Assembly: GCA_938003835.1 (NCBI GenBank)
Contig: CALKXJ010000001.1
Coordinates: 62,001 to 126,000, forward strand
Source: an uncultured Bryobacteraceae bacterium
GTDB lineage: Bacteria; Acidobacteriota; Terriglobia; Bryobacterales; Bryobacteraceae
Reading direction: 5' to 3'
DNA length: 64,000 nucleotides
Positions 44,017 through 53,264 of this stretch are shown here, piece after piece; within the stretch, counting starts at the first letter, position 1; each line of letters starts with the position of its first letter. The notes below the pieces were generated by a model. The model searched no databases. It saw nothing but the letters and a program-made list of their open reading frames with translations, and had not been told where the DNA came from. The translations under genes and the position numbers were made by a program.

Positions 44017-46188
44017 TCATTGTACTCCTCGAGCCGGCTGTTCCCGCGCGGGACGTGCGCCCGCACTCACTTGAGCCGCCTCCTCTTCGAGAATCGCCAG
44101 ATCCCAGGGGGCCAGCTTGAGCACCTGATTCGGGCGCACCGGCGCGCCCGTGAGAAGGTCCCTGGCCGGCGCGTAGGGGTATTCGAAGCTCTGCGGCCGT
44201 CCGGAGTAATTGAGGTAATACCGCATCGGGCGGCCCTCCCGGCTGAAGCCATGGCGGACCAGCACCGGCTCCGGCAGCTTTTGGTCCGGGCCGTTGAGGC
44301 CGGCCAGGGCGAGAACGCTCAAAACCACTCTTTCCTGAAGTAGGTCCGAAAGGTAAGTCCCCTCATAGGTGAGCGTGCCGCGTCCATAGCGATTCCGCGT
44401 AAGTGCAGGGTAGCGAGAGAAAAAGGAATGCTCATAGACGGCCAGGCTTTCGCAGCCTTCGGGCAGGATCATCTCTGCCCAGACGCTCACCCGGTTCTCC
44501 GGGCCGGCGCCAAACGGATCGCCCCGTAATGCCACCGGCTCGGCCAGAGTCGAAAACTCCTGGTAGCTGAATCCGGCGGCCGTGCGGAGCGGTCCCGGAG
44601 CGCGCTGCCAGCGTATGGTCGAGTGTTCGTTCGCGAAGCCGCTCTTGAAAGCCACCAGCGCATGCCCGCCGCGGTGGATCCAGGCGGCGAGGCGCTCGAG
44701 CAGCGCATCGTCCGCGATATAGAGCGGGGGCACCAGGATCATGCGGTAGCGGTCCCAGTCCGGCTGCTGCGGGAAGAGGAAATCGACGCCGACTTTGAGC
44801 CGGTATAAAGACCGATACATCTGATGGAGGATGGTGAGGTAGTTGACCCTGTCGTCAAACGGCATGAACTGAATGCCGTGATGGGAATCGAGACTGACCA
44901 GAATGGCGACCTGGTTTCGAGGTACGAAATCGGCAAGCCGCGGCCCAAGTCGCTTGAGCTCGGCGCCGATGCGGGCGGCCTCCTCATAGACACGATTGGG
45001 CTCCAGGTCGTGAGAGAGCAGACCCTTCCAGTAGGTCTCCTGGCCGTAATGGAGCGAATGCCAGTGCCAGTAAGCGACCATGCTCGCTCCGGCGGACAAG
45101 TGACTGTAAGCGTTCAGGCGAAGCTGGCCGTCGTAGGGAGGAAACTGCGTGCGCGAATCCCAGCCGATGGTCTGGGCGTTGGTCTCCATCACCAGATAGT
45201 TGGCGCGTTTGAGCGAACGCGCCAGATCTCCCGAGAAATGGATCTGCCAGCCGTCGAGCCGGTCCTGGACGGGATGGTACGGGTTCACCGCGGCCACATC
45301 GAGAAGCTGCGCGATCTCATACTGATCGACTTCGGTGCGCAGGCCGCCCGGAAAGTTGTGAGTGACGAAGTGATGCGGCCGGGCGTACTGGCGCACGATC
45401 GATGCCTGCCAGCGCAAGAAGTCGGTCACCGTCTTGCGCTGATAGCGTTCCCACTCGAGCTTGTAGCCGGGATTGAGAATTCCCTCACGCCCGGGGAAGT
45501 CATCCCAGCCGCTCACTAACTGGCCCCAATAAGCGAAGCCCCAAAGCCGGTTGAGGCGCTCCACCGTGCCGAACTTTTCTTTTAAGTAATCCAGAAAGCC
45601 GGCGTGCATGCTGCGGGAGTTCGAGCTATTCGGGTGCGTCTCATTATCGATTTGAAATCCGATGATGGCGGGGTGATCCTTGTAATGCTCCAGCAGGCGG
45701 CGGATCAGGCGCTCGGCGTACCAGCGGTAGGTCGGATGGGTGAGGTCGACGTTCTGCCGCGGTCCATAGGCGCCCGCGGGTTCGGAGGCGAAATAGGCCG
45801 GCTCGTAGCGGTCCGGCCCGAGCGGCAGTCGTGCGCCGAGGCGGCGCACCGCAATCTCCGGGTGCTTATGATACAGCCACGGCGGGATCGAGTATGTGGG
45901 CGTGCCGAAGATCACCCGGATGCCGGCCTGATGCAGCCGGTCGAGAATCCGATCCATCCAGGCGAATTGGAACTCCCCGTCGCGGGGTTCGAAGCTGCTC
46001 CACGTGGATTCACCGACTCGAACCACATTGATGCCGGCCTTCTGCATCAGCTCGACGTCTTGTTCGAGGCGCTCGTACGGCATGTATTCGTGATAGTAAG
46101 AGGCGCCGAAGAGGATCGTTTCCAACTGCGGCGGGGCGGCGGGGGCAAGGGCGGCAGCCGCCAGCATCAGAGGCAGGAGGCATTTCAC
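44017..46188 (-). CDS. Exported GH42-family beta-galactosidase
   Basis: A 723-residue clan GH-A glycosidase with a signal peptide (about 1-18). Acid/base E183 in IIGFQIDNETH, nucleophile E335 in YLVMETNAQ, three domains as expected for GH42: TIM barrel, a Rossmann-like trimerisation domain starting about residue 425 (NQVAILVSLDSHHG) and a C-terminal sandwich. Beta-galactosidase or alpha-L-arabinopyranosidase action is likely. GTG start; its GGGAGG lies in the end of the beta-helix gene, 4 bases away, so the two are coupled. Confidence 0.93.
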   Translation of the reverse strand: MKCLLPLMLAAAALAPAAPPQLETILFGASYYHEYMPYERLEQDVELMQKAGINVVRVGESTWSSFEPRDGEFQFAWMDRILDRLHQAGIRVIFGTPTYSIPPWLYHKHPEIAVRRLGARLPLGPDRYEPAYFASEPAGAYGPRQNVDLTHPTYRWYAERLIRRLLEHYKDHPAIIGFQIDNETHPNSSNSRSMHAGFLDYLKEKFGTVERLNRLWGFAYWGQLVSGWDDFPGREGILNPGYKLEWERYQRKTVTDFLRWQASIVRQYARPHHFVTHNFPGGLRTEVDQYEIAQLLDVAAVNPYHPVQDRLDGWQIHFSGDLARSLKRANYLVMETNAQTIGWDSRTQFPPYDGQLRLNAYSHLSAGASMVAYWHWHSLHYGQETYWKGLLSHDLEPNRVYEEAARIGAELKRLGPRLADFVPRNQVAILVSLDSHHGIQFMPFDDRVNYLTILHQMYRSLYRLKVGVDFLFPQQPDWDRYRMILVPPLYIADDALLERLAAWIHRGGHALVAFKSGFANEHSTIRWQRAPGPLRTAAGFSYQEFSTLAEPVALRGDPFGAGPENRVSVWAEMILPEGCESLAVYEHSFFSRYPALTRNRYGRGTLTYEGTYLSDLLQERVVLSVLALAGLNGPDQKLPEPVLVRHGFSREGRPMRYYLNYSGRPQSFEYPYAPARDLLTGAPVRPNQVLKLAPWDLAILEEEAAQVSAGARPAREQPARGVQ

Positions 46189-46192
46189 CGGT

Positions 46193-47758
46193 TCACCTCC
46201 CGGAGCGAACCTCGTGGGCGCCGATGCTGAGCGGTCCCTGGCGGGGCAGCGGATTCCCGAAGAAGTCCACCGGGCCGGGATCGATCTTGAACCGGGCGCG
46301 CAGGTCCAGACCGGCAGCCGCAGCGGGTGAGTCGGGCAGGAGGCGGAAATCGACGAGCGTGTCGAGCTTTCGCGGATCGGTGAGTAGCGCCGGTCCGGTC
46401 CGCACCAGGCGCGGCTCCGCGAAGAGGCCGACCAGGCGTCCGTCGAGCCACTCCTGCCCCGAGGCTCTCGCCCAGGCCTCGAGCTCTTTGTGCGGTCCGC
46501 AGCGGAAGCCGCGTTCTCCGAGCGCCCAGTACAGATTGGCTAAAAACTCCCCGACCCAGCCCACCTCTTCGGTGCGGTTGTAGATGAGCGGACCCTGACT
46601 GACGAACAGATTGTTGTAAAAAGTAATGCGCGGCAGGTGGGCGGCGTATTTCTTGCTGATGCCCAGGCCCACCGCGGAGCCTTTCGAGTTCCAGACAGTG
46701 TTGTTGTGCACCAGCGTGCTTTCCATGCCCACGCCGCCGACCCAAACGAAGATGCCGGCGTTGTGATCGAACAGGCCGTCATCCTGGCTGATGTTGTAAC
46801 GGACGACGTTATTGGCGAAGCGCGGCGCACCTTCGTACTGGCAGATCAGATAGCCGGAACCGAAGTTATTGTGTGAGTAGTTGTACTGGAGAATGGAATT
46901 GGTGACGCCGCCGTCGAAGTCGAAGCCGCCGCCGTCGAGCGCCGTGCTGCGGTTGTGGTGGGAGATGCAGTATTGGATGAGCACGCGGTCGGCGTCGTGC
47001 GTCCAGATGCCCACCGGCCCGTTACCCGTCCAGGGCATGTCCCAGCCGTTATAGCGAGCCTCGCAGCGTTCGATCACGGCGCCATCGACGTAACCGAGCA
47101 CAATGCCGTTTCCGGAGTGGTTCTTGCGGACGGTGGGGTCGCCGGGGTTGTTTTCTGCCAGCGAGTCGCCGATGTAGAGATTGCGCGAGCGCGCGCCGCC
47201 GCGCTCGCCGCCGGAGTGGATCCCGGCAAAGCCGTTGTCGTGCGCGTGGACGTGCGTGATGCGGACGTCCTCGCTGGCCGTCACGTAAATGCCCGCGTGG
47301 CGGAAGCCGCTCACTTCGACGCGCGTGATGGTGGAGCCTTTCGAGCGGGCCAGATACAGGCCGTGCGCCGTGTTGCCGCTGTTGCGCCCGGCGCCGACGA
47401 GCCGGAGGTTTTCCACCAGCACGTGATCGCAGCCGTCGATTGAAATCGCGCGGCCCGTTCCCCCGTCGATGGTGGCACGGCCCGCTCCCCAGGAGCCGAT
47501 AACGAGGTTCTGCGTCGGAGTCGCTTTGTCATCGGAAGCGAGCTCGAGCGGGCCGGCGAAGCTCTGACCGCCTTCGAGCAGGATGCGGTCACCGGGGGCG
47601 AAGCGGGTGGAGTTGACCTTGCCCAGGGTCTTCCATGGCCTCTCCAGGGTGCCCGGGTTGCCGTCGTCGCCGCGCGGGCTGAGATAGTAGTCGGTGGCCG
47701 AAGCCGGAGCCAGCGCCAAAAGCGGCGCCAGCAGGGCGAGCAATCGAATTGGCAGCAC
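46193..47758 (-). CDS. Exported right-handed parallel beta-helix protein
   Basis: A 521-residue secreted protein, signal about 1-21. The N-terminus DYYLSPRGDDGNPGTLERPW is the standard opening of pectate-lyase-like beta-helix proteins, and the body is a string of short turns with NNTVWNS, HNNFGSG and NNLFVSQ ladders. Possible activities are polysaccharide lyase or glycosidase; no catalytic set can be named by eye. In a minus-strand series between the receptor and GH42, so a polymer-cleaving role fits. It follows the receptor after 90 bp holding a strong hairpin. Confidence 0.82.
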   Translation of the reverse strand: MLPIRLLALLAPLLALAPASATDYYLSPRGDDGNPGTLERPWKTLGKVNSTRFAPGDRILLEGGQSFAGPLELASDDKATPTQNLVIGSWGAGRATIDGGTGRAISIDGCDHVLVENLRLVGAGRNSGNTAHGLYLARSKGSTITRVEVSGFRHAGIYVTASEDVRITHVHAHDNGFAGIHSGGERGGARSRNLYIGDSLAENNPGDPTVRKNHSGNGIVLGYVDGAVIERCEARYNGWDMPWTGNGPVGIWTHDADRVLIQYCISHHNRSTALDGGGFDFDGGVTNSILQYNYSHNNFGSGYLICQYEGAPRFANNVVRYNISQDDGLFDHNAGIFVWVGGVGMESTLVHNNTVWNSKGSAVGLGISKKYAAHLPRITFYNNLFVSQGPLIYNRTEEVGWVGEFLANLYWALGERGFRCGPHKELEAWARASGQEWLDGRLVGLFAEPRLVRTGPALLTDPRKLDTLVDFRLLPDSPAAAAGLDLRARFKIDPGPVDFFGNPLPRQGPLSIGAHEVRSGR

Positions 47759-47796
47759 GAATCACCTCCGGCCTACTCAAAAGTGACGTGAAGGTG

Positions 47797-47830
47797 CGGC
47801 CGGCCGGCGCCACAGCAGCGGCCGGCCGCA
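47797..47830 (-). terminator. Strong GC hairpin after the receptor gene
   Basis: Two perfect 11-bp arms (47797-47807 and 47820-47830) with a 12-base loop, starting 18 bases after the receptor stop. No T-run follows. It could be a partial terminator, or a 3' stabiliser that lets receptor mRNA exceed that of the downstream enzymes. Confidence 0.5.
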
Positions 47831-47848
47831 AACATCCCTCTGGGGAGG

Positions 47849-50800
47849 TCAGAACTCGAACCGCGCTCCCATTTGCATGGTGCGGTAATAGCCGCCATCG
47901 ACGCCGGTCACCTGCCCGAACAACGGCCGGGCCGGGTTGGTTTCGATCGTCGAGAAGCGGTGCCGATTGAAAGCATTCAGCAGCTCCCAGCGGAACTGGA
48001 AGCGCAGACGCTCCTTGACGATCCAGTTCTTGTGCAGGCCGAAATCGTCATCGTAGAACGGGAAGCCGCGGGCGCCGCTCATGCGGAACGAGGCGTTCCC
48101 GAACATGTAGCGGTCGACGTCGGCCGGGTCGCGAATGATCGCGGTGTTGATGATCTTATGGTTCGGATTGACCCGGGTGATCGAGGCCATATCGAACTTC
48201 GCCGGGTCGAAGTCCACCATCAGGGGCTGATTCTGTGGGTTGTGGATGAGCGCGCGGTTGGTGGCCGCATTGAAATTGGGAATCGAGGTGCCAGCGAAGC
48301 CGAGCGGCATGCCGCTGCGGTAGTTGCCGATGTATTGCAAGGTCCAGCCGCCTGCCAGAAACTCCAGCACCGGGTGCAAGGCGGTGGCGAACCTACGCCC
48401 CCGGCCCACCGGAATCTCCCAGGAGACTGCCGCTTTGACGACATGTGTCTGGTCGTAGGGCGAGATCGTCTTCTCGAGCCGCAGGTTGTAATAGTCCATC
48501 GGGCGGCCCGAGTTCACCCAACTGTGGAAGGCGTTCTCCATATTGTCCAAAGACTTCGAGAAGGTGTAGTTGGCCAGCCAACTGATGCCGTGCGAGTAGC
48601 GCTTGTTGAACTGAATCTGCAAGGCATTGTAAGTGGAATAGCCGAGCGGGGAATAGTAGGCCTGGAGCACGTTCCAGGAAAGCACCTGCGGGAACGGGGC
48701 CAGCGTCTGCCACACCGGAACCCAACCGCCGCCGGGCCTCTGTGCCGCCGGAATTCTCTCGTAGGGATAGACGGCGCCCAGGGCGCGGGCCGACTCGGGC
48801 AGGGCGGCCTGACTGTTCACCCACTTGCCGAGATCGTCGCGCAGGCTCAGGAAGCGGGGATGAACCTGGTTGATCTGGCGAGCCTGGTTGAAGGTCAAGC
48901 CGACGCTGGTGGTGCCGATGTAGCCAATGTCGAGCACCATCTGGCCGGGCAGCTCAAACTGGAAGTTTGCGTTCCATTGCTGCGTGTAGCCGACCTTGCC
49001 GCCCTCCGGGTCCCAATAGGTGAGATTCCACTGCGAGCCGGTGGAGTTGGACGGATCCAGCTTGGCCGCCTCGACCTTACCGGGATAGCCGTTGTCCCAG
49101 TTGAAAGCCGGATAGATGCCGCGGCTGGGCACGACATTGGTCTGCGTGAAGCCGTACTTGTTGCCGTAGGGCACCCCCGACCACTCGTTGGGAACGCGCG
49201 CCAGGTAGAAGATCCCGTAGGCAGCCCGGAAGACGATCTTCTCGGTCACCTGATAGGCGAGGCCGGCACGGGGACCGAAATCGTTCCACTGATCCTCGAT
49301 GAACTTCTTTTTACCGCTGCGGCCCGGCCCGGAGCCCGCGAACTCGACGGCACCGGGCAGCCCGGTGAGAGGATCGGTCAGCCGGGGGTTGAAGTGATGC
49401 AGCCGGTCATGCCACTCCGTCTGCACCGGCTGGCCGTCCCAGCGCAGGCCGAGGTTGAGCGTGAGCCGTGGCGTCAGCTTGATGTCGTCCTGGACGAAGA
49501 GCCCGATCGAGTACATCTGAGAGGTGGTCGGCGTCAGGATCGGCACGCTGGCGCTGGCCACTTCGCCCAGGAAGAAGCTGGCGAACGGGTGGCCGGTGCG
49601 CGCAAAGCCGGGCAGGCCTGTATGGTCGGCCGAGAAGTTGAAGGTGCCGGGCCCGGGATTGCCGGTGTCGGCGAGTGTCAGCTTCTTGACGTCGCCGCCG
49701 AACTTGATCGTGTGGCGCCCCTTCATCCAGGAGACCGTGTCGAGGATCTGGTAGGTGGTGCCGATCAGCTTGTCGTTGGCCAGGTAGCCGATCGTCGCCA
49801 GGTTGACGCGGTCGCCACCGCCCCAGTTGATCTGCGGCCAGTTGCTCTTGCCGTTGATGCCTTTGAGGCCGAGGATCTCGCCGCCCGGCTCGTTGACGTG
49901 CCAGGAGGTGGAAGGGTTGAGCTGGCGGTTGAAGGCCGCACCGAAGTGATTGAGCAGCGTCGGCGAGAGGGTCCAGTCGTAGGCCAGCCGCGCCATGAAG
50001 GTCTCCACCTTCTGAAGGCGGGCGCGCGACAACGGACCGCCTTTCTCCGGATCGTTAAAGTCCCAGACGCCGCCCTGGTCGAGCAGCGTCCGCGGCCGGT
50101 CGATCCAGGCGTAGGAGCCGCTCAGCTTGTGCTGCGCCGAAAAGTAATGGTCGCCCTTGATGGAGAACTGCTTCTGCTCGAACTTGGCGGTGTTGAAGGC
50201 GGGGAAGAAGGCATTGTTGATCAGCGCGTCGGGGATGGCCGGAGCGTAGTGCTTCTTCATGATCTCGGCCACCTTCTGCGAGACCGCCGACATGCGGCTC
50301 TTGGGCAGGATGTTGCCGGGGAACGGATCCCGCACCACGGTCCCGTCAGGCAGCGTGCGCACGGTGGCCGGGTCGTAGATCTGCCCCCGATAGACCGTGC
50401 GGCCGAGCGCGTCCCGGCCGAGCACCTCGCCGGTGAGGTAGTTGCTCATGTCGCCCTCGTACCAGGGGAGCGTCGGCACGGTGACGCTCGGGGTGCCCAC
50501 GCCGCGGTTGGCGTCCTGGTACTTCTCCCAGGCGACGTAGAAGAAGCTCTTGTCTTTGCCGTGATAGAGCCCGGGGAAGATGATCGGGCCGCCGCCGGAG
50601 ATGGCCCAGTTGTTGCGCCGGTCGCGCGGCCGGGGACGGCCGTAGAAGTTATTGGCAAACGAGTTGGCGTTCATCCACTCGTTGCGGAACTGGTACATGC
50701 CGGTGCCGTGCCAGTCGTTGGTGCCGGATTTCATGACGAAGTTGAAGATGCCGCCGGCGGTGCGGCCGTACTCGGCGCTCATGCCCGAGGTTTGCACCTT

Positions 50801-51448
50801 GAACTCCTCGAGCGCCTCCATCGAGACCGAGCTCTCACCGAAGTGGCCGGTGATGTAAATGGTGGCGGAGGCGCCGTCGAGCAGCACCTCTTTGGTAAAG
50901 GCGGGGCTGCCGTTGATCCGGCTGGTCCAGTTGTTGCCCTCGACGCCCGGCGTGAGCTTGTAAGCGAAGTTCTCCGGGTAACGACCGCCGCTGAAGCTTA
51001 GCGGGAGATCGATCACACGGGTGTTGTCGAGCGACAGCCCGACGTCCGGCGTGTCGGTCTGTAAGAGCGGGGTTTCGGCGGTCACGGTGACCGATTCGGT
51101 GGTCGCACCGAGCTCCATGGTGACATCGATGCGAGCTACCTGCCCGATCTGGAGGCGAAGCCCTTCGCGCACGATGGTTTTGAAGCCGTCGGCTTCGAAA
51201 GTGAGGCTGTAGGTGCCGATCGGCAGGGCGGGCACGGTGTACTGGCCGAGCTCGTTCGTGCGGGTGTTGTAGAGCGCATTGGTGGCGAGATTCCGCACCG
51301 TGATCCGCACGTTGGGCACGGCCGCGCCCGTCGGGTCGGTCACGATGCCGGTAAAGGCGCCGCGATCCTGCTGAGCAAGGATTGCCGGGACGGCGACGAG
51401 CAGGGCGGCGCAGAGCAATGTGGCCGGAAGGCTGCGATCGCGGTTCAC
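47849..51448 (-). CDS. TonB-dependent Oar-like outer-membrane receptor
   Basis: A 1199-residue receptor. Signal about 1-25 (ending AILAQQ), a carboxypeptidase-regulatory-like domain (about 30-115, FTGIVTDPTGAAVPNVRITV), a plug region after about 120 (SVTVTAETPLLQTD), then a long beta-barrel ending in aromatic F as expected. These CarboxypepD_reg receptors without SusD are typical of Acidobacteria and are thought to bring in large polymers or peptides. GTG start with GGAGG 6 bases upstream. First gene of the minus-strand series; regulator diverges from it. Confidence 0.92.
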   Translation of the reverse strand: MNRDRSLPATLLCAALLVAVPAILAQQDRGAFTGIVTDPTGAAVPNVRITVRNLATNALYNTRTNELGQYTVPALPIGTYSLTFEADGFKTIVREGLRLQIGQVARIDVTMELGATTESVTVTAETPLLQTDTPDVGLSLDNTRVIDLPLSFSGGRYPENFAYKLTPGVEGNNWTSRINGSPAFTKEVLLDGASATIYITGHFGESSVSMEALEEFKVQTSGMSAEYGRTAGGIFNFVMKSGTNDWHGTGMYQFRNEWMNANSFANNFYGRPRPRDRRNNWAISGGGPIIFPGLYHGKDKSFFYVAWEKYQDANRGVGTPSVTVPTLPWYEGDMSNYLTGEVLGRDALGRTVYRGQIYDPATVRTLPDGTVVRDPFPGNILPKSRMSAVSQKVAEIMKKHYAPAIPDALINNAFFPAFNTAKFEQKQFSIKGDHYFSAQHKLSGSYAWIDRPRTLLDQGGVWDFNDPEKGGPLSRARLQKVETFMARLAYDWTLSPTLLNHFGAAFNRQLNPSTSWHVNEPGGEILGLKGINGKSNWPQINWGGGDRVNLATIGYLANDKLIGTTYQILDTVSWMKGRHTIKFGGDVKKLTLADTGNPGPGTFNFSADHTGLPGFARTGHPFASFFLGEVASASVPILTPTTSQMYSIGLFVQDDIKLTPRLTLNLGLRWDGQPVQTEWHDRLHHFNPRLTDPLTGLPGAVEFAGSGPGRSGKKKFIEDQWNDFGPRAGLAYQVTEKIVFRAAYGIFYLARVPNEWSGVPYGNKYGFTQTNVVPSRGIYPAFNWDNGYPGKVEAAKLDPSNSTGSQWNLTYWDPEGGKVGYTQQWNANFQFELPGQMVLDIGYIGTTSVGLTFNQARQINQVHPRFLSLRDDLGKWVNSQAALPESARALGAVYPYERIPAAQRPGGGWVPVWQTLAPFPQVLSWNVLQAYYSPLGYSTYNALQIQFNKRYSHGISWLANYTFSKSLDNMENAFHSWVNSGRPMDYYNLRLEKTISPYDQTHVVKAAVSWEIPVGRGRRFATALHPVLEFLAGGWTLQYIGNYRSGMPLGFAGTSIPNFNAATNRALIHNPQNQPLMVDFDPAKFDMASITRVNPNHKIINTAIIRDPADVDRYMFGNASFRMSGARGFPFYDDDFGLHKNWIVKERLRFQFRWELLNAFNRHRFSTIETNPARPLFGQVTGVDGGYYRTMQMGARFEF

Positions 51449-51547
51449 ATCAGACCTCCGTTGGAAACTTCCCTGAATGAGGGCTCCCGAACTGAGCCGG
51501 GAGAGCGAACATCCGCTCCAATGATAGGTCCCCGGAGCCGGCCGGGC

Positions 51548-51580
51548 AAGGTTATTGCCGCTACCGGAAGGCTAATGCCG
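51548..51580. repeat. Two 13-bp direct repeats, 20 bp apart, in a divergent promoter region
   Basis: AAGGTTATTGCCG (51548-51560) and AAGGCTAATGCCG (51568-51580) agree at 11 of 13 positions and are spaced two helical turns apart, the layout of head-to-tail winged-helix operators. They lie about 100 bp before the receptor start and 186 bp before the regulator start, in a 317-bp gap. The rest of that gap holds a 6-bp inverted repeat (51484-51503) and a TACAAT (51738-51743) with GGGAGGG before the regulator GTG. Confidence 0.5.
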
Positions 51581-51765
51581 GGGGTAAGTCGTTGAAAGGG
51601 AAGAAAGTTGCGGCGGATGAGGCGCTAGAGCGGCGAGCGTCGGCCCGCGCCGCCTGTCCGGGGAAGGCGCCCGCAACCGCCCCGCTTCGCTCATAAGGCG
51701 CACGCTGTTGGTGGCCACAGTCGTTCGCCGGTAACGATACAATAACGGTTAGCGGGAGGGTTACC

Positions 51766-53097
51766 GTGTCGGGTCGGCCGGCGATGGGTTCAATCTCCCA
51801 TCACGAAATCCGCCAGGAGCTCGAACGGATCCTGCAAAGCCGCCACTTCGCCAAGGCCCCCAAGAAGCGCCGCTTCCTCGAGTTCGTTTGCCAGGAGACG
51901 ATCAGCGGCCGCGGAGGGCAGCTCAACGAGCACCTCATCGGGATGGAGGTGTACGAGCGGGGCCCGGATTTTGATCCCCACGAAGACTCGATCGTGCGGG
52001 TGCAGGCGCACGAGTTGCGCAAGTCCCTGGCGCGCTACTACGAGCAAGAGGGCAAGCGCGACCCGATCCGGATCGATCTGCCGCCGGGAAACTACATGCC
52101 GGTCTTCACCCGTGCTCCGGAGGAGGCGCTAGCCCCGGCCGCAGAAGCGACACGCGCGGGCCGTCCCGGGCGGCGGTGGGAGCGCCTGGCTCTCCTCCTG
52201 TTGTTGGGGGCGACGGCGACGCTCAGCATCGCGCTCGTTCAATTCTACCGCTATCGACCTGCGGAGCCGGCCTGGGCAGTTTCCTACACCCCGGCGATGG
52301 AATGGTTTTGGGGCCGCTTTTTGCCGCCGGCGGCGCCGCCGCTGATCGTGCTACCCGTGCACCCCATTTTGCGGGCGGCGCACGAGGGTGACAGCGATCG
52401 CACGCGCGCCTCCGGTTACGTCATCCCCAAAGACGAGCTCACCGAGTTCCGCGACACCGTCCACTATCGCGAACTCAAACAGTTCGCCTTCGTGCCGTCG
52501 ACCACGGACTTTACGGCCATCGGGGAGACGCTCGGCCTGGTGCGGCTGTTTCAGCTCTTCGCCAGCGCCGGCCAAAGCGTCCGCGTCAAAGCGGCGCGCC
52601 TGGTCGACTTCGAAGAGGTCAAAGCCTCGAACGCGATCCTGCTTGGGGGCAACCAGGCCTGGAGCGGCCGAATCTTCCTTTACAAAGAGGGATTCTGGTT
52701 TCACGAGGGGCTGATCAAGAACATGCGGCCGCAGCCGGGCGAGCTGAGCGTCTATCGACCTGTGTTCGACCCCGTGACCAACCAGCTCCGCCGCGACTAC
52801 GCCCTCGTGCTGATGCTGCCGAATGAGAACCGCGAGCGGCGGATCCTGCTGAGTTATGGCATCTACACGCAGGGATCCCAGGCGGCCATCGAGTTCATGA
52901 CGAACCCGGATCGCCTGGAGGAGCTGCGGCGCGCGCTCTTGGCCGCTTCGCCGGATGGAAAGACCCTGCCGGATTACTTCCAGGCGCTGATCGAGACTAC
53001 AGTGGAGAACGCCGTGCCCGGTCCATCGTCGCTCGTGGCGGTGCGCTTGGTGCCGGAGGAGGGGCCGGCCGTGGCGGGATTAGTGCGCGAGGAGTGA
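51766..53097 (+). CDS. Membrane-anchored winged-helix-like regulator
   Basis: A 443-residue protein. Residues 12-115 match the winged-helix-like module found at the N-terminus of many acidobacterial and rhizobial regulators and adenylate cyclases: RFLEFVCQETISGRG, LIGMEVYERGPDFDPHEDSI, VRVQAHELRKSLARYY and IDLPPGNYMPVF. One membrane span follows (about 140-162), then a 280-residue extracytoplasmic domain I do not recognise. That topology is like ToxR/CadC: DNA-binding inside, sensing outside. Placed back-to-back with the receptor genes, it is a candidate to control them through the repeats at 51548. Regulation is inferred. Confidence 0.75.
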   Translation: MSGRPAMGSISHHEIRQELERILQSRHFAKAPKKRRFLEFVCQETISGRGGQLNEHLIGMEVYERGPDFDPHEDSIVRVQAHELRKSLARYYEQEGKRDPIRIDLPPGNYMPVFTRAPEEALAPAAEATRAGRPGRRWERLALLLLLGATATLSIALVQFYRYRPAEPAWAVSYTPAMEWFWGRFLPPAAPPLIVLPVHPILRAAHEGDSDRTRASGYVIPKDELTEFRDTVHYRELKQFAFVPSTTDFTAIGETLGLVRLFQLFASAGQSVRVKAARLVDFEEVKASNAILLGGNQAWSGRIFLYKEGFWFHEGLIKNMRPQPGELSVYRPVFDPVTNQLRRDYALVLMLPNENRERRILLSYGIYTQGSQAAIEFMTNPDRLEELRRALLAASPDGKTLPDYFQALIETTVENAVPGPSSLVAVRLVPEEGPAVAGLVREE

Positions 53098-53108
53098 GGC
53101 GCTCGGAA

Positions 53109-53156
53109 GAGCAGCGCCTGTGTCTCGTATCCCTTCACGATGGGCCGGCGCTGCTC
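53109..53156. terminator. Hairpin between convergent genes
   Basis: GAGCAGCGCC (53109-53118) and GGCGCTGCTC (53147-53156) form a perfect 10-bp stem with a 28-base loop, 11 bases after the regulator stop. No T-run; may end transcription from either side. Confidence 0.4.
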
Positions 53157-53264
53157 CGGACCGATGAGACTGAGCGCCCGGGCGCGCCGTGAGCTCCGCC
53201 GACTCCGGCTTTGCCCGTGCGGCGCGCCAGGCGTTGGGGCTCGAGCCACTAGGCGCAGGGCGCC

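Noticed and set aside
47873-51001. 1042-codon open frame on plus, antisense to the receptor gene
   Set aside because: Same cause. The sequence is rich in Arg, Ala, Gly and Val with no recognisable domain, and the minus strand encodes a complete receptor.
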